Shown piece after piece: positions 36,801 through 44,853 of a stretch of 64,000 bases of DNA; the first letter of the stretch is position 1, and every line of letters begins with the position of its first letter. A program made the translations under genes and the position numbers. Where the stretch lies: positions 558,001 through 622,000 of the forward strand of contig CALYLW010000282.1 in the NCBI GenBank assembly GCA_944989445.1. Direction: 5' to 3'. The DNA comes from Ampullaceana balthica (lineage: Eukaryota > Mollusca > Gastropoda > Lymnaeidae). Under the pieces are notes generated by a model, which saw only the letters and a list, made by a program, of their open reading frames with translations, did not search any database and was not told the DNA's origin.

Positions 36801-38950
36801 CACAACACTTATATAAAGAAATTTCAAGCGCATGTTAATATTTTGCCGCCATAATGGTTTTCGTTTTAACTCGATCATCGGTTATCTCGATGCCATTTTT
36901 CATACCCCAACGCCATCGACTTAACCGGTTTCGACTGTATACTCGTTCGCAAGCCGACCTTTTTTGGATAAAATCTAGCGGAAAAAGTGGGGGGGTTGGC
37001 TTATGAGAGTGTCATAGGTGATTTCTGCATGGATATTGAATATCGGTGTTGTTGTTGTAGATTATCAATGTCCTTTTCTACATTCTACAAGATTCGACTG
37101 CTCTATCAGAAGCTATAATGTATTATTAAAAATCAGCACTTACCTTGTTTAATCATTTTATTTATTTTTGTGAACGTTTTAATAAATTGTTTTACAAATT
37201 TTGTTTTCAACCACAAATTTTAATGTACGCGCTTTTGTCACTGTTTACCAAATAATTTTTTTTAAAATTCCGGTAACTCTTGCTTAACAAAGAGCAGAAA
37301 GACAAAGATAGGCAGTACAAAGTAAACACTCATAATGACCGATTTAGCTTGTAGTTTCAAAAAAATATGTACCATTTTTTTTAAAGCTGTCCTATTTTTG
37401 GGGGGTCGGCTTGCGATCGGGTTATACACTTTTAATACTTTTCCCTTCCAAAGGGGGGGGGGTCGGCTTATGAACGAACGGGCTATAGATGAGTATATAC
37501 GGTAATTCATGTCAGAAAAACAAACTTGATCAAGGCCAATGTTGGTATATTGTATATTGGCTAGTCTGTGATTAGCTGCGTTACTTATGATTACACAAGT
37601 ATATTCTTTTGTCGTTGTCAGATTCTCCATTGACACTTAATAAAATGAAATGGTTGCTTTAAAACTGTAAAATAGCGCCACATTTCAACCCAATAAATTT
37701 TGTCTCCAGGGAGTCGGTCCTACAGCTCAGAGAGCTGCCATTGTAGCTGGCGTTGAGCTTCCTGTCTATGATATTGCTAAGAAACACATTATCCTGTCTG
37801 GTTACTTAGGGGACACAAAAGAAACACATTTTCTGTAAGTCTTCTTACTTGAAAGTTAAATTCATTTTATTCCGATTTATTTTAAAATGTATCTTTTTAA
37901 GTTTAATGCCATTTAAAATTATTATCTTCTCATGTTAATGAAATTTTAAATATGAATTTTCTACAATCCTAAAACAAGTGTGTTTTTTAAAAACATGTTT
38001 TGGCATACATTATTATGTGAATAAGCCATTATTAATATTTTAAAGCCTTTTTTTATTGGTGAATTAATATTTAGTGCAAGCTTTACAGCTGGTTTTGCTG
38101 GTGCTTTAGCCTCTAACCCGATTGATGTCTGCAAGGTAAACAAATGTTATATTTTATTTAATGTTGTTTTAATAAAAGACATATACATTTGATTTGTGAT
38201 CACACATTGGGATTATAAGAATATATAGATATTTATTTTCAGGTAACCATTTTCAAATGTTTTAAAAAAACTATTTGTATGTGTATGTCTGCAGACTCGT
38301 ATGATGAATCAAAATGTCAATATAGTAGCAGCAGTGCCTGCAGGGGTTGTTTCTACACCAGTGCAGCCAGCAATCTATACATCAACAACAGACTGTCTGA
38401 TCAGAGTAAGCTTATTGGTGTAAATAATATAAAAAACAAGATGTGCAAACATGGTTTAAAAAAATATATAATAGATTGATTATGTCAGAATCAGAAAAGA
38501 TTAAAGCTGACATAAGCTGGAATATACTTTTTTTGTTTCAGACTGTTAAAACGGAAGGAGTAACTGCCCTTTATAAAGGATTCATTCCAAACTGGCTGAG
38601 ACTGGGTCCTTGGAATGTTATTGTATCCTTTCATTATTCTTGGCTTTTTATTTGCTCATTTTTCAGGCTTAGATAAAATATACATCAATTCCATTGGAGC
38701 ATTCTTTAAATTATCTATAAAAGTTAAGAATGATCTATATTATTTCATCTGAATAACGTTAACAATAGCTCCTGATATAATTTGTAATAATTTCTGTGTG
38801 CTTTCTTAAGTAGCAGATAGGTGAACCAATTGTGACATGAAATGAATTCTAAGCTCATTGCTGACACTTTGTTTACATATTTGTATAAGTTTTCCTTAAC
38901 CAGTCCTTCAGTTCTTCATGACCTATGAACAATTAAAACATGTCTACTGA
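21700..38950 (+). CDS. SLC25A30: Mitochondrial carrier, SLC25A14/SLC25A30 (BMCP1/KMCP1, UCP5-like)
   Basis: Inner-membrane mitochondrial carrier. Ten exons: 21700-21857, 22219-22366, 22500-22594, 26801-26886, 33101-33202, 37710-37834, 38075-38135, 38295-38405, 38542-38622, 38912-38950. All have GT/AG borders and compatible phases. From the Met at 21800 the product is 301 residues, the usual SLC25 length. Three signatures P-x-D-x-x-K lie near residues 23 (PIDTTKTR), 124 (PTDVLKVR) and 220 (PIDVCKTR), one per repeat, so all six helices are encoded. Segments such as [20 protein letters not shown] and [10 protein letters not shown] match the BMCP1/KMCP1 clade, whose members are reported to move inorganic anions. 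Exon 1 stays open upstream of the Met from a splice acceptor, so a longer N-terminus from an unseen 5' exon is possible. A14 and A30 orthology cannot be separated here. Confidence 0.95.
21911..22089. mobile_element. MITE with 15-bp perfect inverted repeats, intron 1
   Basis: Ends ctgtatatactcaag and cttgagtatatacag are exact inverted repeats. The interior contains two ataagtc(t/g)accccc motifs, linking it to the family seen at 36940-37502 and 40467-40861. Confidence 0.8.
22219..22366 (+). CDS. SLC25A30: Carrier exon 2
   Basis: Acceptor ttatag, donor gtaaac. Encodes the first signature [17 protein letters not shown] and the matrix-side segment ending [10 protein letters not shown]. Confidence 0.95.
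22500..22594 (+). CDS. SLC25A30: Carrier exon 3
   Basis: Acceptor cctcag, donor gtaagt. Encodes [17 protein letters not shown], helix 2 of the first carrier repeat. Confidence 0.95.
23447..23645. repeat. Tandem repeat, 40-bp unit, 5 copies, intron 3
   Basis: Unit core is gttacagtgatgttaaagga plus tgcaattacagcacgctata. Confidence 0.95.
23920..25317. mobile_element. Tc1/mariner-pogo (Tigger-like) element, copy A, intron 3
   Basis: Starts cagtcgaacccacttacctc and ends with the inverted motif ggtttcgactg, flanked by TA on both sides. About 1.4 kb, no transposase recognised. Near-identical to copy C at 35302-36739, including internal cgagcacaaaagagggccaa. Confidence 0.85.
25480..25878. repeat. 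Minisatellite, 36-bp unit, about 11 copies, intron 3
   Basis: Unit core is ggtaatggtaatagaagcca plus ga(a/g)gtctatggtaaaa. Open on both strands because 36 is a multiple of 3; not a gene. Confidence 0.96.
26578..26727. repeat. Minisatellite, 25-bp unit, 6 copies, intron 3
   Basis: Unit core is tacatacttgccctgtactc plus tgtat. It lies about 75 bp upstream of the exon 4 acceptor and is pyrimidine-rich. Confidence 0.95.
26801..26886 (+). CDS. SLC25A30: Carrier exon 4
   Basis: Acceptor ctatttcag, donor gtcagg. Encodes [18 protein letters not shown] and the second signature PTDVLK. Confidence 0.95.
27585..28260 (-). pseudogene. Decayed hAT transposase, C-terminal part
   Basis: On the minus strand, 28003-28260 encodes [13 protein letters not shown] and then SQFPNLSNL, and 27585-27695 encodes [15 protein letters not shown]. 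These follow the order of the C-terminal region of ZBED5/FAM200-like hAT transposases (the LNxLNxxLQ, FPxL and RNRL-x-DLRLAL blocks). Stops and shifts separate the pieces. The assignment is from remembered family pattern. Confidence 0.65.
28908..29268 (+). repeat. 5' LTR
   Basis: 361 bp, same length as the 3' LTR. The two visible differences are t versus g eight bases into the LTR, and acggagg versus acggggg in the middle. Confidence 0.95.
29274..29288 (+). other. Primer-binding site
   Basis: tggtgtcagaagtga begins five bases after the 5' LTR. TGG pairs with the CCA end of a tRNA, and the rest resembles the 3' end of an animal tRNA-Leu (from memory). Confidence 0.7.
29586..30950 (+). CDS. 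Gag polyprotein with zinc knuckle and C-terminal KH domain
   Basis: 454 residues. Residues 20-75 are highly charged and likely coiled coil ([13 protein letters not shown]). Residues about 90-265 look like a retrotransposon capsid fold, with [15 protein letters not shown] and [14 protein letters not shown] knuckle follows at C276, C279, H284 and C289 (spacing CX2CX4HX4C), then an Arg/Tyr/Asp-rich linker. From about 407 a type I KH domain begins, with the GXXG loop in [24 protein letters not shown] at 30948-30950 ends the frame before KH strand 3. The start is the first Met of the frame, 318 bp after the LTR. KH on a retrotransposon Gag is unusual; this one resembles the FUBP/KSRP type. Likely role: packaging RNA in particles mobilised by another element's Pol. 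Confidence 0.88.
   Translation: MDYYKEFTSIAKEFGLMGKELREFVEEKVKAAEEKEKQNKITDREERSARREMEQLKNDNLKLQIDLQERGHNPGNNTNDRSTPNESIKVRKYNSKKEKIDVYLDYFESVMDIKGYEEKYWPTQLMTKLTGEAFEAYNSISKQDKNIYKNVKKALLLHFGKSENDYRKEFHEIRIKRDKDPQMIVHEALVKLTKWLELAAIDTSDPQSILDMILIDKFLESATPTLFTYLTDKKIRTQAELTNALRTFKDSHPDIEMDKRHDFLATIQNKKPETICYCCGRRGHIARHCYYNKEKTDRGSPKTSPTQNKKETRYRQDHFENKGRYNHNYRYRDYDQGRRSWRGRYYGYDSRNRNYDQPWRKNENQDMDDRRKINREETRANDIVATIDNHGYSRSDEGRSRRDGDSESETIYVESSEVERIIGHGGNRIRDMEADSGCRIKVSRDGDSSGRSSV
30951..31049 (+). pseudogene. In-frame remainder of the KH domain after a stop
   Basis: Directly after the TAA the same frame stays open for 32 codons to a TGA at 31047-31049. It reads [19 protein letters not shown], which is the strand-3/helix-3 part expected of a type I KH domain. 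The TAA therefore interrupts the domain. It could be a mutation of CAA or GAA in this copy, or a readthrough stop. Confidence 0.75.
31623..31637 (+). other. Polypurine tract
   Basis: Purine-rich aaggatgggggtgaa lies immediately before the 3' LTR, the usual plus-strand priming site. The segment from 31050 to here is AT-rich non-coding 3' sequence. Confidence 0.75.
31638..31998 (+). repeat. 3' LTR
   Basis: 361 bp, TGTCACA...TGTGACA, followed by the target duplication catgt. Confidence 0.95.
33101..33202 (+). CDS. SLC25A30: Carrier exon 5
   Basis: Acceptor tatcaccag, donor gtaact. Encodes VRMQARG and [11 protein letters not shown], the matrix-side part of the second repeat. Confidence 0.95.
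33690..36937. mobile_element. Tigger-like element B, inserted in D
   Basis: Begins cagtcgaacccacttaactc and ends ggtttcgactg, with TA at 33688-33689 and 36938-36939. Its interior (33880-35300) diverges from copies A and C, and copy C is inserted inside it. No transposase frame recognised. Confidence 0.75.
35302..36739. mobile_element. Tigger-like element C, inserted in B
   Basis: Complete copy with cagtcgaacccacttacctc at the left and gtttcgactg at the right, flanked by TA. It aligns along its length with copy A. After it, B resumes and repeats the same terminal sequence (gttttcgttttaactcgatc). Confidence 0.82.
37710..37834 (+). CDS. SLC25A30: Carrier exon 6
   Basis: Acceptor tgtctccag, donor gtaagt. 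Encodes [20 protein letters not shown] and [18 protein letters not shown]. Confidence 0.95.
38075..38135 (+). CDS. SLC25A30: Carrier exon 7
   Basis: Acceptor atatttag, donor gtaaac. Encodes [20 protein letters not shown], containing the third signature. Confidence 0.94.
38295..38405 (+). CDS. SLC25A30: Carrier exon 8
   Basis: Acceptor tctgcag, donor gtaagc. Begins TRMMNQ, followed by an Ala/Val/Pro-rich insert ([18 protein letters not shown]) longer than I expect in vertebrate homologues, then [10 protein letters not shown]. Confidence 0.93.
38542..38622 (+). CDS. SLC25A30: Carrier exon 9
   Basis: Acceptor ttgtttcag, donor gtatcc. Encodes [20 protein letters not shown] and LGPWNVI. Confidence 0.95.
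38912..38950 (+). CDS. SLC25A30: Carrier exon 10 (terminal)
   Basis: Acceptor ccttcag. Encodes [12 protein letters not shown] and the stop TGA at 38948-38950. The final helix and short tail match the family length. Confidence 0.92.
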   Translation, partial: FFMTYEQLKHVY

Positions 38951-40126
38951 TGAGTTACTTGGAGGAAGGCAAGGAATCTCAAGACACAAGAATAACTAAA
39001 GCAATCTCACTGGAGAATCAAGAAAAAGTCACAACAATTTCTATGAAAGTAGATGTGTGACTGTTGTAAACCCTGAAGGCACAGGTCAATAAGTGCTACA
39101 AGAAGTTATGGAGTGGACACTACTCTAAACACCACTTTAATGAGCACAATTTTAACTATTTGACTATATAGTCTTTAGAATTTAATATAGTTAGTTACAA
39201 GAAGCCTATTCATCTCAGTATAGATGTTCATAGAAATAAACATAATTATGTTAGTAGTTTAGTAGGGTATTTGTAAAAAATCATGTTTTTGATTGGATAT
39301 ATTTCTACTAACAGGGCTATTTTTATCATGATATTTTTACTGAACCCTGGATCTTGTTTTGTGTCAATTTCATATCCAGTAAACTTCATTCAAATTTATT
39401 TTTTTTACCATAAAAAGATTTTTATTTCTAAGTATTTTTTATTTTAAAGTAGGAAATATTGTGGGAAAATACTCAAAGGTTTCATAAATCTATGTCTTTC
39501 AAAGTAATGGTGAACTAACTCATAAGGCAGTCTCTTCATGTTTCACTGTTATTGTATTGTTTTATTCATGCGTAAATGCATCAGTCCCATGTGTATATAA
39601 AACTATTTTCAAGTAACACCCAAAAATTACTTCAAACGCTTACAAGATTTTATGATTTTTATTTATTACGAAGTTGCAGCCAATGAGGAGGAATAAATTG
39701 CATTTGGATACTTTTTTCCATTTTCTTAAGACAAAATGAACAAGCTTGCATTTATTGTAGAGTTAAAATCATGACACTGTCTTAAGGTTGACTTGACTTC
39801 TGTTTTTGTTACCTAGTTAGACAAGACATTTCTTTTAAATAGTGAAAAGGATATTGGCTGTTGATAATTTAATGACAGAATTAAATTCATTGTTCCCCCA
39901 TGATCTGCCACTTAGTGTGGCTTTGTTCAATTATTTACTTAATATATATTTCAAATTCAAAAGATAAGAAACCATGCATGCATCATGGACTTTAAAAAAA
40001 AATATGTTCATTTCTTAATGTTGTCAAATATTGTGGAGAGATTTTTGTATGAAATATTTGTACAGAATATTTATTTCATCCTGGTGAGCAATTTTTGATT
40101 AAAATTCAGATTAATTTAACTAAGTC
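38951..40126 (+). other. Probable 3' UTR and downstream AT-rich sequence
   Basis: The first clear poly(A) signal after the carrier stop is aataaa at 39235-39240. The true UTR end is unknown. Confidence 0.5.
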
Positions 40127-40257
40127 TTGTATGTTTTATAATCTTTGAAGGTTGGTAACTTTGTTGCATCGTCTTACATGTTTTATAATCTATGAAGGTT
40201 GGTAACTTTGTTGCATCGTCTTACATGTTTTATAATCTATGAAGGTTGGTAACTTTG
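40127..40257. repeat. Tandem repeat, 47-bp unit, about 2.8 copies
   Basis: Unit core is gttttataatctatgaaggt plus tggtaactttgttgcatcg. Confidence 0.9.
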
Positions 40258-40267
40258 ATTTGTTTGA

Positions 40268-40466
40268 CTGTTCCAGTGTCCAATATTAGATGTTCACATG
40301 TTCCAGTGTCCACTATTAGATATTCACATGTTCCAGTGTCCACTATTAGATATGCACATGTTCCAGTGTCTACTATTAGATGTTCACATGTTCCAGTGTC
40401 CACTATTAGATATTCACATGTTCCAGTGTCCACTATTAGATATTCACATGTTCCAGTGTCTACAAT
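40268..40466. repeat. Minisatellite, 30-bp unit, about 6.5 copies
   Basis: Unit core is catgttccagtgtccactat plus tagatattca. One more unit lies beyond the inserted element, at 40862-40891. Confidence 0.95.
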
Positions 40467-40861
40467 TACGGTATATACTCTAATATAAACCTACATCGCA
40501 TATAAGCCCACCCCCTAAAACTGCTTTAAAATGGACAGTTTTGCAAAAACCGGCATAGAATTGTCTAATTTTACTTCATATTTTTAGTTCCTAGAAATTT
40601 GTTACTGTAAAGATGTAAAATGCTTACTTCTATGTTACCTACCTTTTGGAATGACACAAAAACGTGTTTGCCATAATATCTGAACCTCCGCTCATAAGTT
40701 GTTCACAACTGATGATTAAGGGAGTATATATTTAGAAAAATTATACATTTTTGTGTTTGTCCTTGTGTCCATTTTGTTGTATGCTCATATAAGCCGCGCC
40801 CCTCATTTCAGTATTGTATTTTATAATTCTAAATTAGGCTTATATGTGAGTATATACGGTA
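40467..40861. mobile_element. TA-target MITE inserted in a minisatellite
   Basis: Left end tacggtatatactct, right end gagtatatacggta, with inner ataagcccaccccc and its inverted counterpart. The sequence just right of it (caactattagatattcacat) is a unit of the 30-bp array to its left. Confidence 0.75.
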
Positions 40862-40891
40862 GTCAACTATTAGATATTCACATGATCCAGT

Positions 40892-41463
40892 CTTTTTCTT
40901 AAATTAGTGGATTTTTAGGTTGCATGAGGAACTGTGGGATTGAATGTCCATCTGGCAGATGATAGAGGATTTTAGCTTGTATGAACTTGGCCAAGAGGAA
41001 TAATAGCTTCCTTTGAAATATTTGCTTGAAAGATTTTTAACTTGGAATAAATCAAATTTGATTGAAAAGATAAATGCTTTAAAACTGTGAAGATTTTTCT
41101 TATTGTTTTTACTTTTTAAAAATCTTTTTGCAAGACTATTTAAGGATGACAGTGGATAATATTACTGGTTCTGGGAAGACTATAATTTATCAAACCTTTT
41201 TTTACATGAGAGTGAGAGACTAATTAATTTATTTCTATGCTATTACCATTAGTTACTACTTTTAGTTGGAAGCTATGAGTTTGGCCAGTACTTGTATATA
41301 TGTATTAGTAATGTATTCAGAAATAATGTTGATCTAATTACATTATTTAAGTTTAGCTGTTGATAGTTTAACAATGTTTTAAATGAAGTCTATCTCCTCA
41401 TTAGAATGAAATTAAATAGCTTTAGAATATTTAGATGTTGATCAGACCTTACTTTAATAGTAA
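40892..41463. other. Unique AT-rich spacer
   Basis: Nothing recognised. Confidence 0.4.
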
Positions 41464-41765
41464 GCAACGTTCACCAATATTTCTGGTGGGCCAACAATGT
41501 TCACCAATATTTCTGGTGGGCCAACAATGTTCACCAATATTTCTGGTGGGCCAACAATGTTCACCAATATTTCTGGTGGGCCAACAATGTTCACCAATAT
41601 TTCTGGTGGGCCAACAACGTTCACCAATATTTCTGGTGGGCCAACAATGTTCACCAATATTTCTGGTGGGTCAACAACGTTCACCAATATTTCTGGTGGG
41701 TCAACAACGTTCACCAATATTTCTGGTGGGCCAACAACGTTCACCAATATTTCTGGTGGGCCAAA
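41464..41765. repeat. Minisatellite, 30-bp unit, 10 copies
   Basis: Unit core is gttcaccaatatttctggtg plus ggccaacaat. Open in three frames; not a gene. Confidence 0.97.
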
Positions 41766-42355
41766 ACCTGGATCACCATTATTCTTAAGAACTTCAGGCA
41801 TGCCACTAAAAAAGTGAAGATATTTTCCTGTTTCAAAAAGAGCGCATTTTGTTGTATCATCAACATAAAATAAAAAAAGAGAGATAAAAAGTTGGATAAT
41901 GTTTTAAAAAATTTTTTTTTAAAAAGTCTAAACAAAGCAACTCAACATCATTGAGCTTGACTTAATAAGTTATTAATAAGCTGAAAACTCTGCTCAAGTA
42001 AATGAAACTTTGAAATTGTATGTTTTTTTAAAAATTGGTTGAATCAGGGGTGGGCAAACTTTCTCTACGGATTCAATATTTTATTGTTATAGGCGGGCCG
42101 CATATATATTTTGTCTACTTCAATTACAATTTACAACTTATAAAATATGAATGAAAGGTTATAACCACGTACTTATAATCTTATTTCACATTCACACTCT
42201 ATTACACATGTACATTACATTTTAAAATAAGAACTGAAACAGTTTCTAATTTGATAATAAGATTTTACTATTCATTATTATTTTAACAAAAGTTTAGTGC
42301 CACCTGTCATTGTCAACTATGAAGAAGTAGGAACGTAATTTACATACAAGCTGAC

Positions 42356-42516
42356 CAGGGCCGGTAGAGAAATTGCGGGGCCCTAAGCGGCTTAGTATGT
42401 GAAGCTTGTGGGTTGAGATAAGGAATTACATTAATAAGGATAATAAATGAAAATTAAGATAGGCGGGGCCTATGAAAGCGCGGGGCCCACTGCGCACTGG
42501 CCTAAGACCGGCCCTG
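42356..42516. mobile_element. 161-bp hAT MITE
   Basis: Ends cagggccggtagag and, as reverse complement, CAGGGCCGGTCTTAGG. Exact 8-bp target duplication aagctgac at 42348-42355 and 42517-42524. Interior has two cggggcc(c/t) motifs. Confidence 0.92.
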
Positions 42517-42542
42517 AAGCTGACCATAGAGTACAATTATAA

Positions 42543-42831
42543 TTAATGAGAAGTATGTAACTTTTTACAATTTTGGATAAAGTAGTTTTTGAACTGTGGA
42601 AACAGTTCACTTGTGATTCGCATGACTGCATTCAAATTGCAGTCAGTCAACATCGATCTGTTCTTAGACTTGTTTATTTTCATGCAAGAAAAGCTTAAAT
42701 AGTGACAAACGTTTGGCAGCAAAGTTTTTTGAGTGTGGAAATGCAGCTGCTGTCAAACATCCATAAAACTCCAGCAGAAGAACTGGCTTGAACTTCTCTT
42801 TCAGGTCAAAACATGCTTGTAGGTCAATCAG
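42543..42831 (-). pseudogene. hAT transposase C-terminal (dimerisation) fragment
   Basis: Read on the minus strand from 42831: LIDLQACFDLKEKF, then LEFYGCL, FPHSKNFAAKR and LFLHENK in the frame of the glycosyltransferase, ending at a TAA (42664-42666). After a frameshift: SKNRSMLTDCNLNAVMRI and then CKKLHTSH with a natural stop at 42543-42545. This block order (DLQ, FYxxL, FPxxxxxA, SKxRSxLTDxxL, final SH) is that of GTF2IRD2/Charlie-type hAT transposases. Confidence 0.8.
42673..42678 (-). promoter_or_regulatory. Candidate poly(A) signal for the glycosyltransferase
   Basis: AATAAA on the minus strand about 155 bp after the stop codon. It lies inside the hAT transposase fragment. Confidence 0.4.
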
Positions 42832-44400
42832 CTAACTCTTACTGGGGCTGACCAACAGGAAAACTATTGAAAACAGAGCAAAAATAATGGCAACAAAGAA
42901 TGTCATGACGTCCAAGAGGAGAAATTGATACAGCGGCATTTCTTGACCAGATGACCTCATGTAGTCTCCCCCGTATTTCATCACGTGATCAAACCAGTAG
43001 GCAGCTTCCTTCATTGGTACCTTGTAGAGTTCTTTGAATAACGTTGATGCCTTCTGTATGCTGGTCTTGTATTTGGGATTATAGGCGACTTCTTTGATCA
43101 GGTCACCCAGGTCTTCGGATGTGATATTTCTGATATCTGCTCCAAGACCAAAGCCTTTAACGGTAATCCTCTCAGTGTTATAATATTGGTCACCGAAGAT
43201 GGGAAGACACAGAATGGGTACGGCGTGATACAGGGCTTCGTACTGACCATTCTTACCACAATGCGACACAAACACTTTGGTCTTAGGGTGACCCAACAGG
43301 TCATTCTGAGGCAACCAGTTTCTAATCATTATTTTGTCAGGGTTGGGAGATGTTGTGTTTGCTTTCCACACAACATTTAAATCAAGTTTCTTGAAGGCGT
43401 CTAACATTTTGTTGAAGACATGAGGCGGTACCTCGTAATCTGCACTCCCAAAGGTGACCACCACTACACCGTTGACAGGACTGTCAAAAAACTTGAGATA
43501 ATCTCCTTTGAGTGGCTTGGCCTCACTGACAGAAGATCCGCCAATACGTTTTGTGTTTGGAAGCATTGGTCTAGGATAGTCAAGGATGTGGTCAGATTCA
43601 GATATGAAGATTTCAGCTTGCAAGGCGATGTCACTCAATGATTTAAACGGTTTTTCCGGTGCGAATTTGGTCACCACGTTATCATCGGTAAAAATGTCAT
43701 AGGTAATCGAAAGTAGGGCAATTAATGTAGACTCCACCCTCTGAAAGAATGTTATTCTGTTGGTCATTTTCTGAGTCACGTGTGGCTCGGTTGCCGGGCT
43801 GTAAGGTATCCTGGCCAAATTCAGATCATGCAAAGAACCAATGAGGGCAAAAGGCAAATTTAGCTTGTAGGGCAGCACCAAGAAATTCCTCGTGAACATG
43901 AATGCATCCAAAATAAATAAATCAGGATTTATATTTTTTATACTCTCTACGAAAGGCGTTTCTGATAAAACTTCTATAGCAAACAATTTAAAATAATTAA
44001 TGAGTGGAAATAAATGTTTGAATGAGTGATCTTCTCCTGCCCAGAATCGGTCAAACATGTTTGTCATCTGGAAGAGTCTTCCCTCAATGTCCCCCAGAGC
44101 CTTGCCGTAAACAATCAAGTTGATGGCCTCGTGTTGAATGAATCCCTTGTCCACTAAATGGTCAGGCACACACATCCACACGTCATGTCCTAGGTCAATG
44201 AGTGCGTGTCCAATGTTGGTGTGGTAGAGGATGTAACTTTTGATGGGAGGTGGCAACATGACCACCTTTTTGGCTCGAGTCCAGCCTTGAAAAAACATGG
44301 CGGCCGTAACCAGTAGAACCGGAAGTTTGGAATGCATCACTGGGGACAACAGAAAAATGACATGAGAAAGAAACATGAAATAGTGGATTAGATTAGTCAA
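42832..44400 (-). CDS. UDP-glucuronosyltransferase-like glycosyltransferase (GT1 family)
   Basis: 522 residues, one exon, typical UGT length. UGTs of the ER membrane transfer sugar from UDP-sugar to small lipophilic acceptors. Two starts fit: Met1 (44400) or Met22 (44337), the latter giving a compact signal peptide MHSKLPVLLVTAAMFFQGW. His60 in the IKSYILYHTNIGHALIDLGH segment is the candidate catalytic base. The UGT signature spans about residues 376-418, with FVSHCGKNGQYEALYHAVPI followed by GDQYYNTERI, the D-Q pair that contacts the sugar. A C-terminal membrane span (FFVAIIFALFSIVFLLV) ends in SPSKS. The usual basic or dilysine tail is absent, and the stop abuts a hAT fragment. The frame is intact. 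It could be a recent retrocopy or a naturally intronless paralogue. Confidence 0.92.
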   Translation of the reverse strand: MTNLIHYFMFLSHVIFLLSPVMHSKLPVLLVTAAMFFQGWTRAKKVVMLPPPIKSYILYHTNIGHALIDLGHDVWMCVPDHLVDKGFIQHEAINLIVYGKALGDIEGRLFQMTNMFDRFWAGEDHSFKHLFPLINYFKLFAIEVLSETPFVESIKNINPDLFILDAFMFTRNFLVLPYKLNLPFALIGSLHDLNLARIPYSPATEPHVTQKMTNRITFFQRVESTLIALLSITYDIFTDDNVVTKFAPEKPFKSLSDIALQAEIFISESDHILDYPRPMLPNTKRIGGSSVSEAKPLKGDYLKFFDSPVNGVVVVTFGSADYEVPPHVFNKMLDAFKKLDLNVVWKANTTSPNPDKIMIRNWLPQNDLLGHPKTKVFVSHCGKNGQYEALYHAVPILCLPIFGDQYYNTERITVKGFGLGADIRNITSEDLGDLIKEVAYNPKYKTSIQKASTLFKELYKVPMKEAAYWFDHVMKYGGDYMRSSGQEMPLYQFLLLDVMTFFVAIIFALFSIVFLLVSPSKS

Positions 44401-44554
44401 ATGGAAAACGTTTTGTTTTATTTTTGTATTAAAAAAAAAGTCTTTAAAAATTTTATACTGATATTACGTGAACAACCAAACACAATTTAAAGACATTTAT
44501 TTCAACGTATTAGTGAAGAGTGTAGAAGAGCTATTTTCAAGCCTTGTTTAATTA
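44401..44554. other. Upstream flank of the glycosyltransferase
   Basis: AT-rich. No TATA-type promoter can be assigned with confidence. Confidence 0.4.
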
Positions 44555-44853
44555 TCTATATATATAATTCATCAGGACAAGCACAAGACGTGTGCAAATA
44601 AGCATGACTAATGACCCTTGCTAGGGTCGACCAACCACAGTTTATGGTTGCCTAGCGATGGTGTTGCAGGGTGGGGCCGGGGGGGGGGCTGGTAACAACA
44701 ACCGCAGTGAGCATGTCTCAAGACCAACAATGAGTCAGCGACGTTCACTCGCTTTCATTTCGTCGTCCTCCTGTTTGTGTCCGTTCGTTCTTTGGACTAT
44801 CTATGAGCAAGTCTGCGGCGTATGCTATGCCGCGGGTCGTATCTCGTATATTA
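44555..44853 (+). mobile_element. Helitron-like element, short
   Basis: Begins tctatatatataattcatc after an A, and has a hairpin gcggcgtatgctatgccgc at 44815-44833 near the 3' side, as Helitrons do. The terminal CTRR is not clear (ttag). Shares ctagggtcg(a/g)ccaa and caagtctgc(g/c)gcgtatgct blocks with 46660-47181. Confidence 0.5.

Larger units (their letters stand above)
33683..37502. mobile_element. TA-target element D, split by elements B and C, intron 5
   Basis: The left terminal bases ccgta sit at 33683-33687. After the B insertion the element resumes with ctcgttcgcaagccgacc at 36940 and ends with gagtatatacgg at 37502. Inverted ends and flanking TA (33681-33682, 37503-37504) fit. Poly-G runs before cggcttatga mark the family. 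Confidence 0.7.
42045..42831 (-). mobile_element. Partial hAT element abutting the glycosyltransferase stop codon
   Basis: One terminus, cagggggtgggcaaact-like (caggggtgggcaaact at 42045), is present, and the transposase C-terminus lies on the minus strand up to 42831. The other terminus and the N-terminal coding part are missing. The body is lost at the glycosyltransferase boundary. A MITE is inserted at 42356-42516. Confidence 0.75.

Noticed and set aside
37262..37636. 124-codon minus-strand open frame in intron 5
   Set aside because: It spans the terminus of element D and has no coherent protein similarity.
43098..43641. Open frames opposite to the glycosyltransferase
   Set aside because: They are shadows of the intact 522-codon gene on the minus strand.
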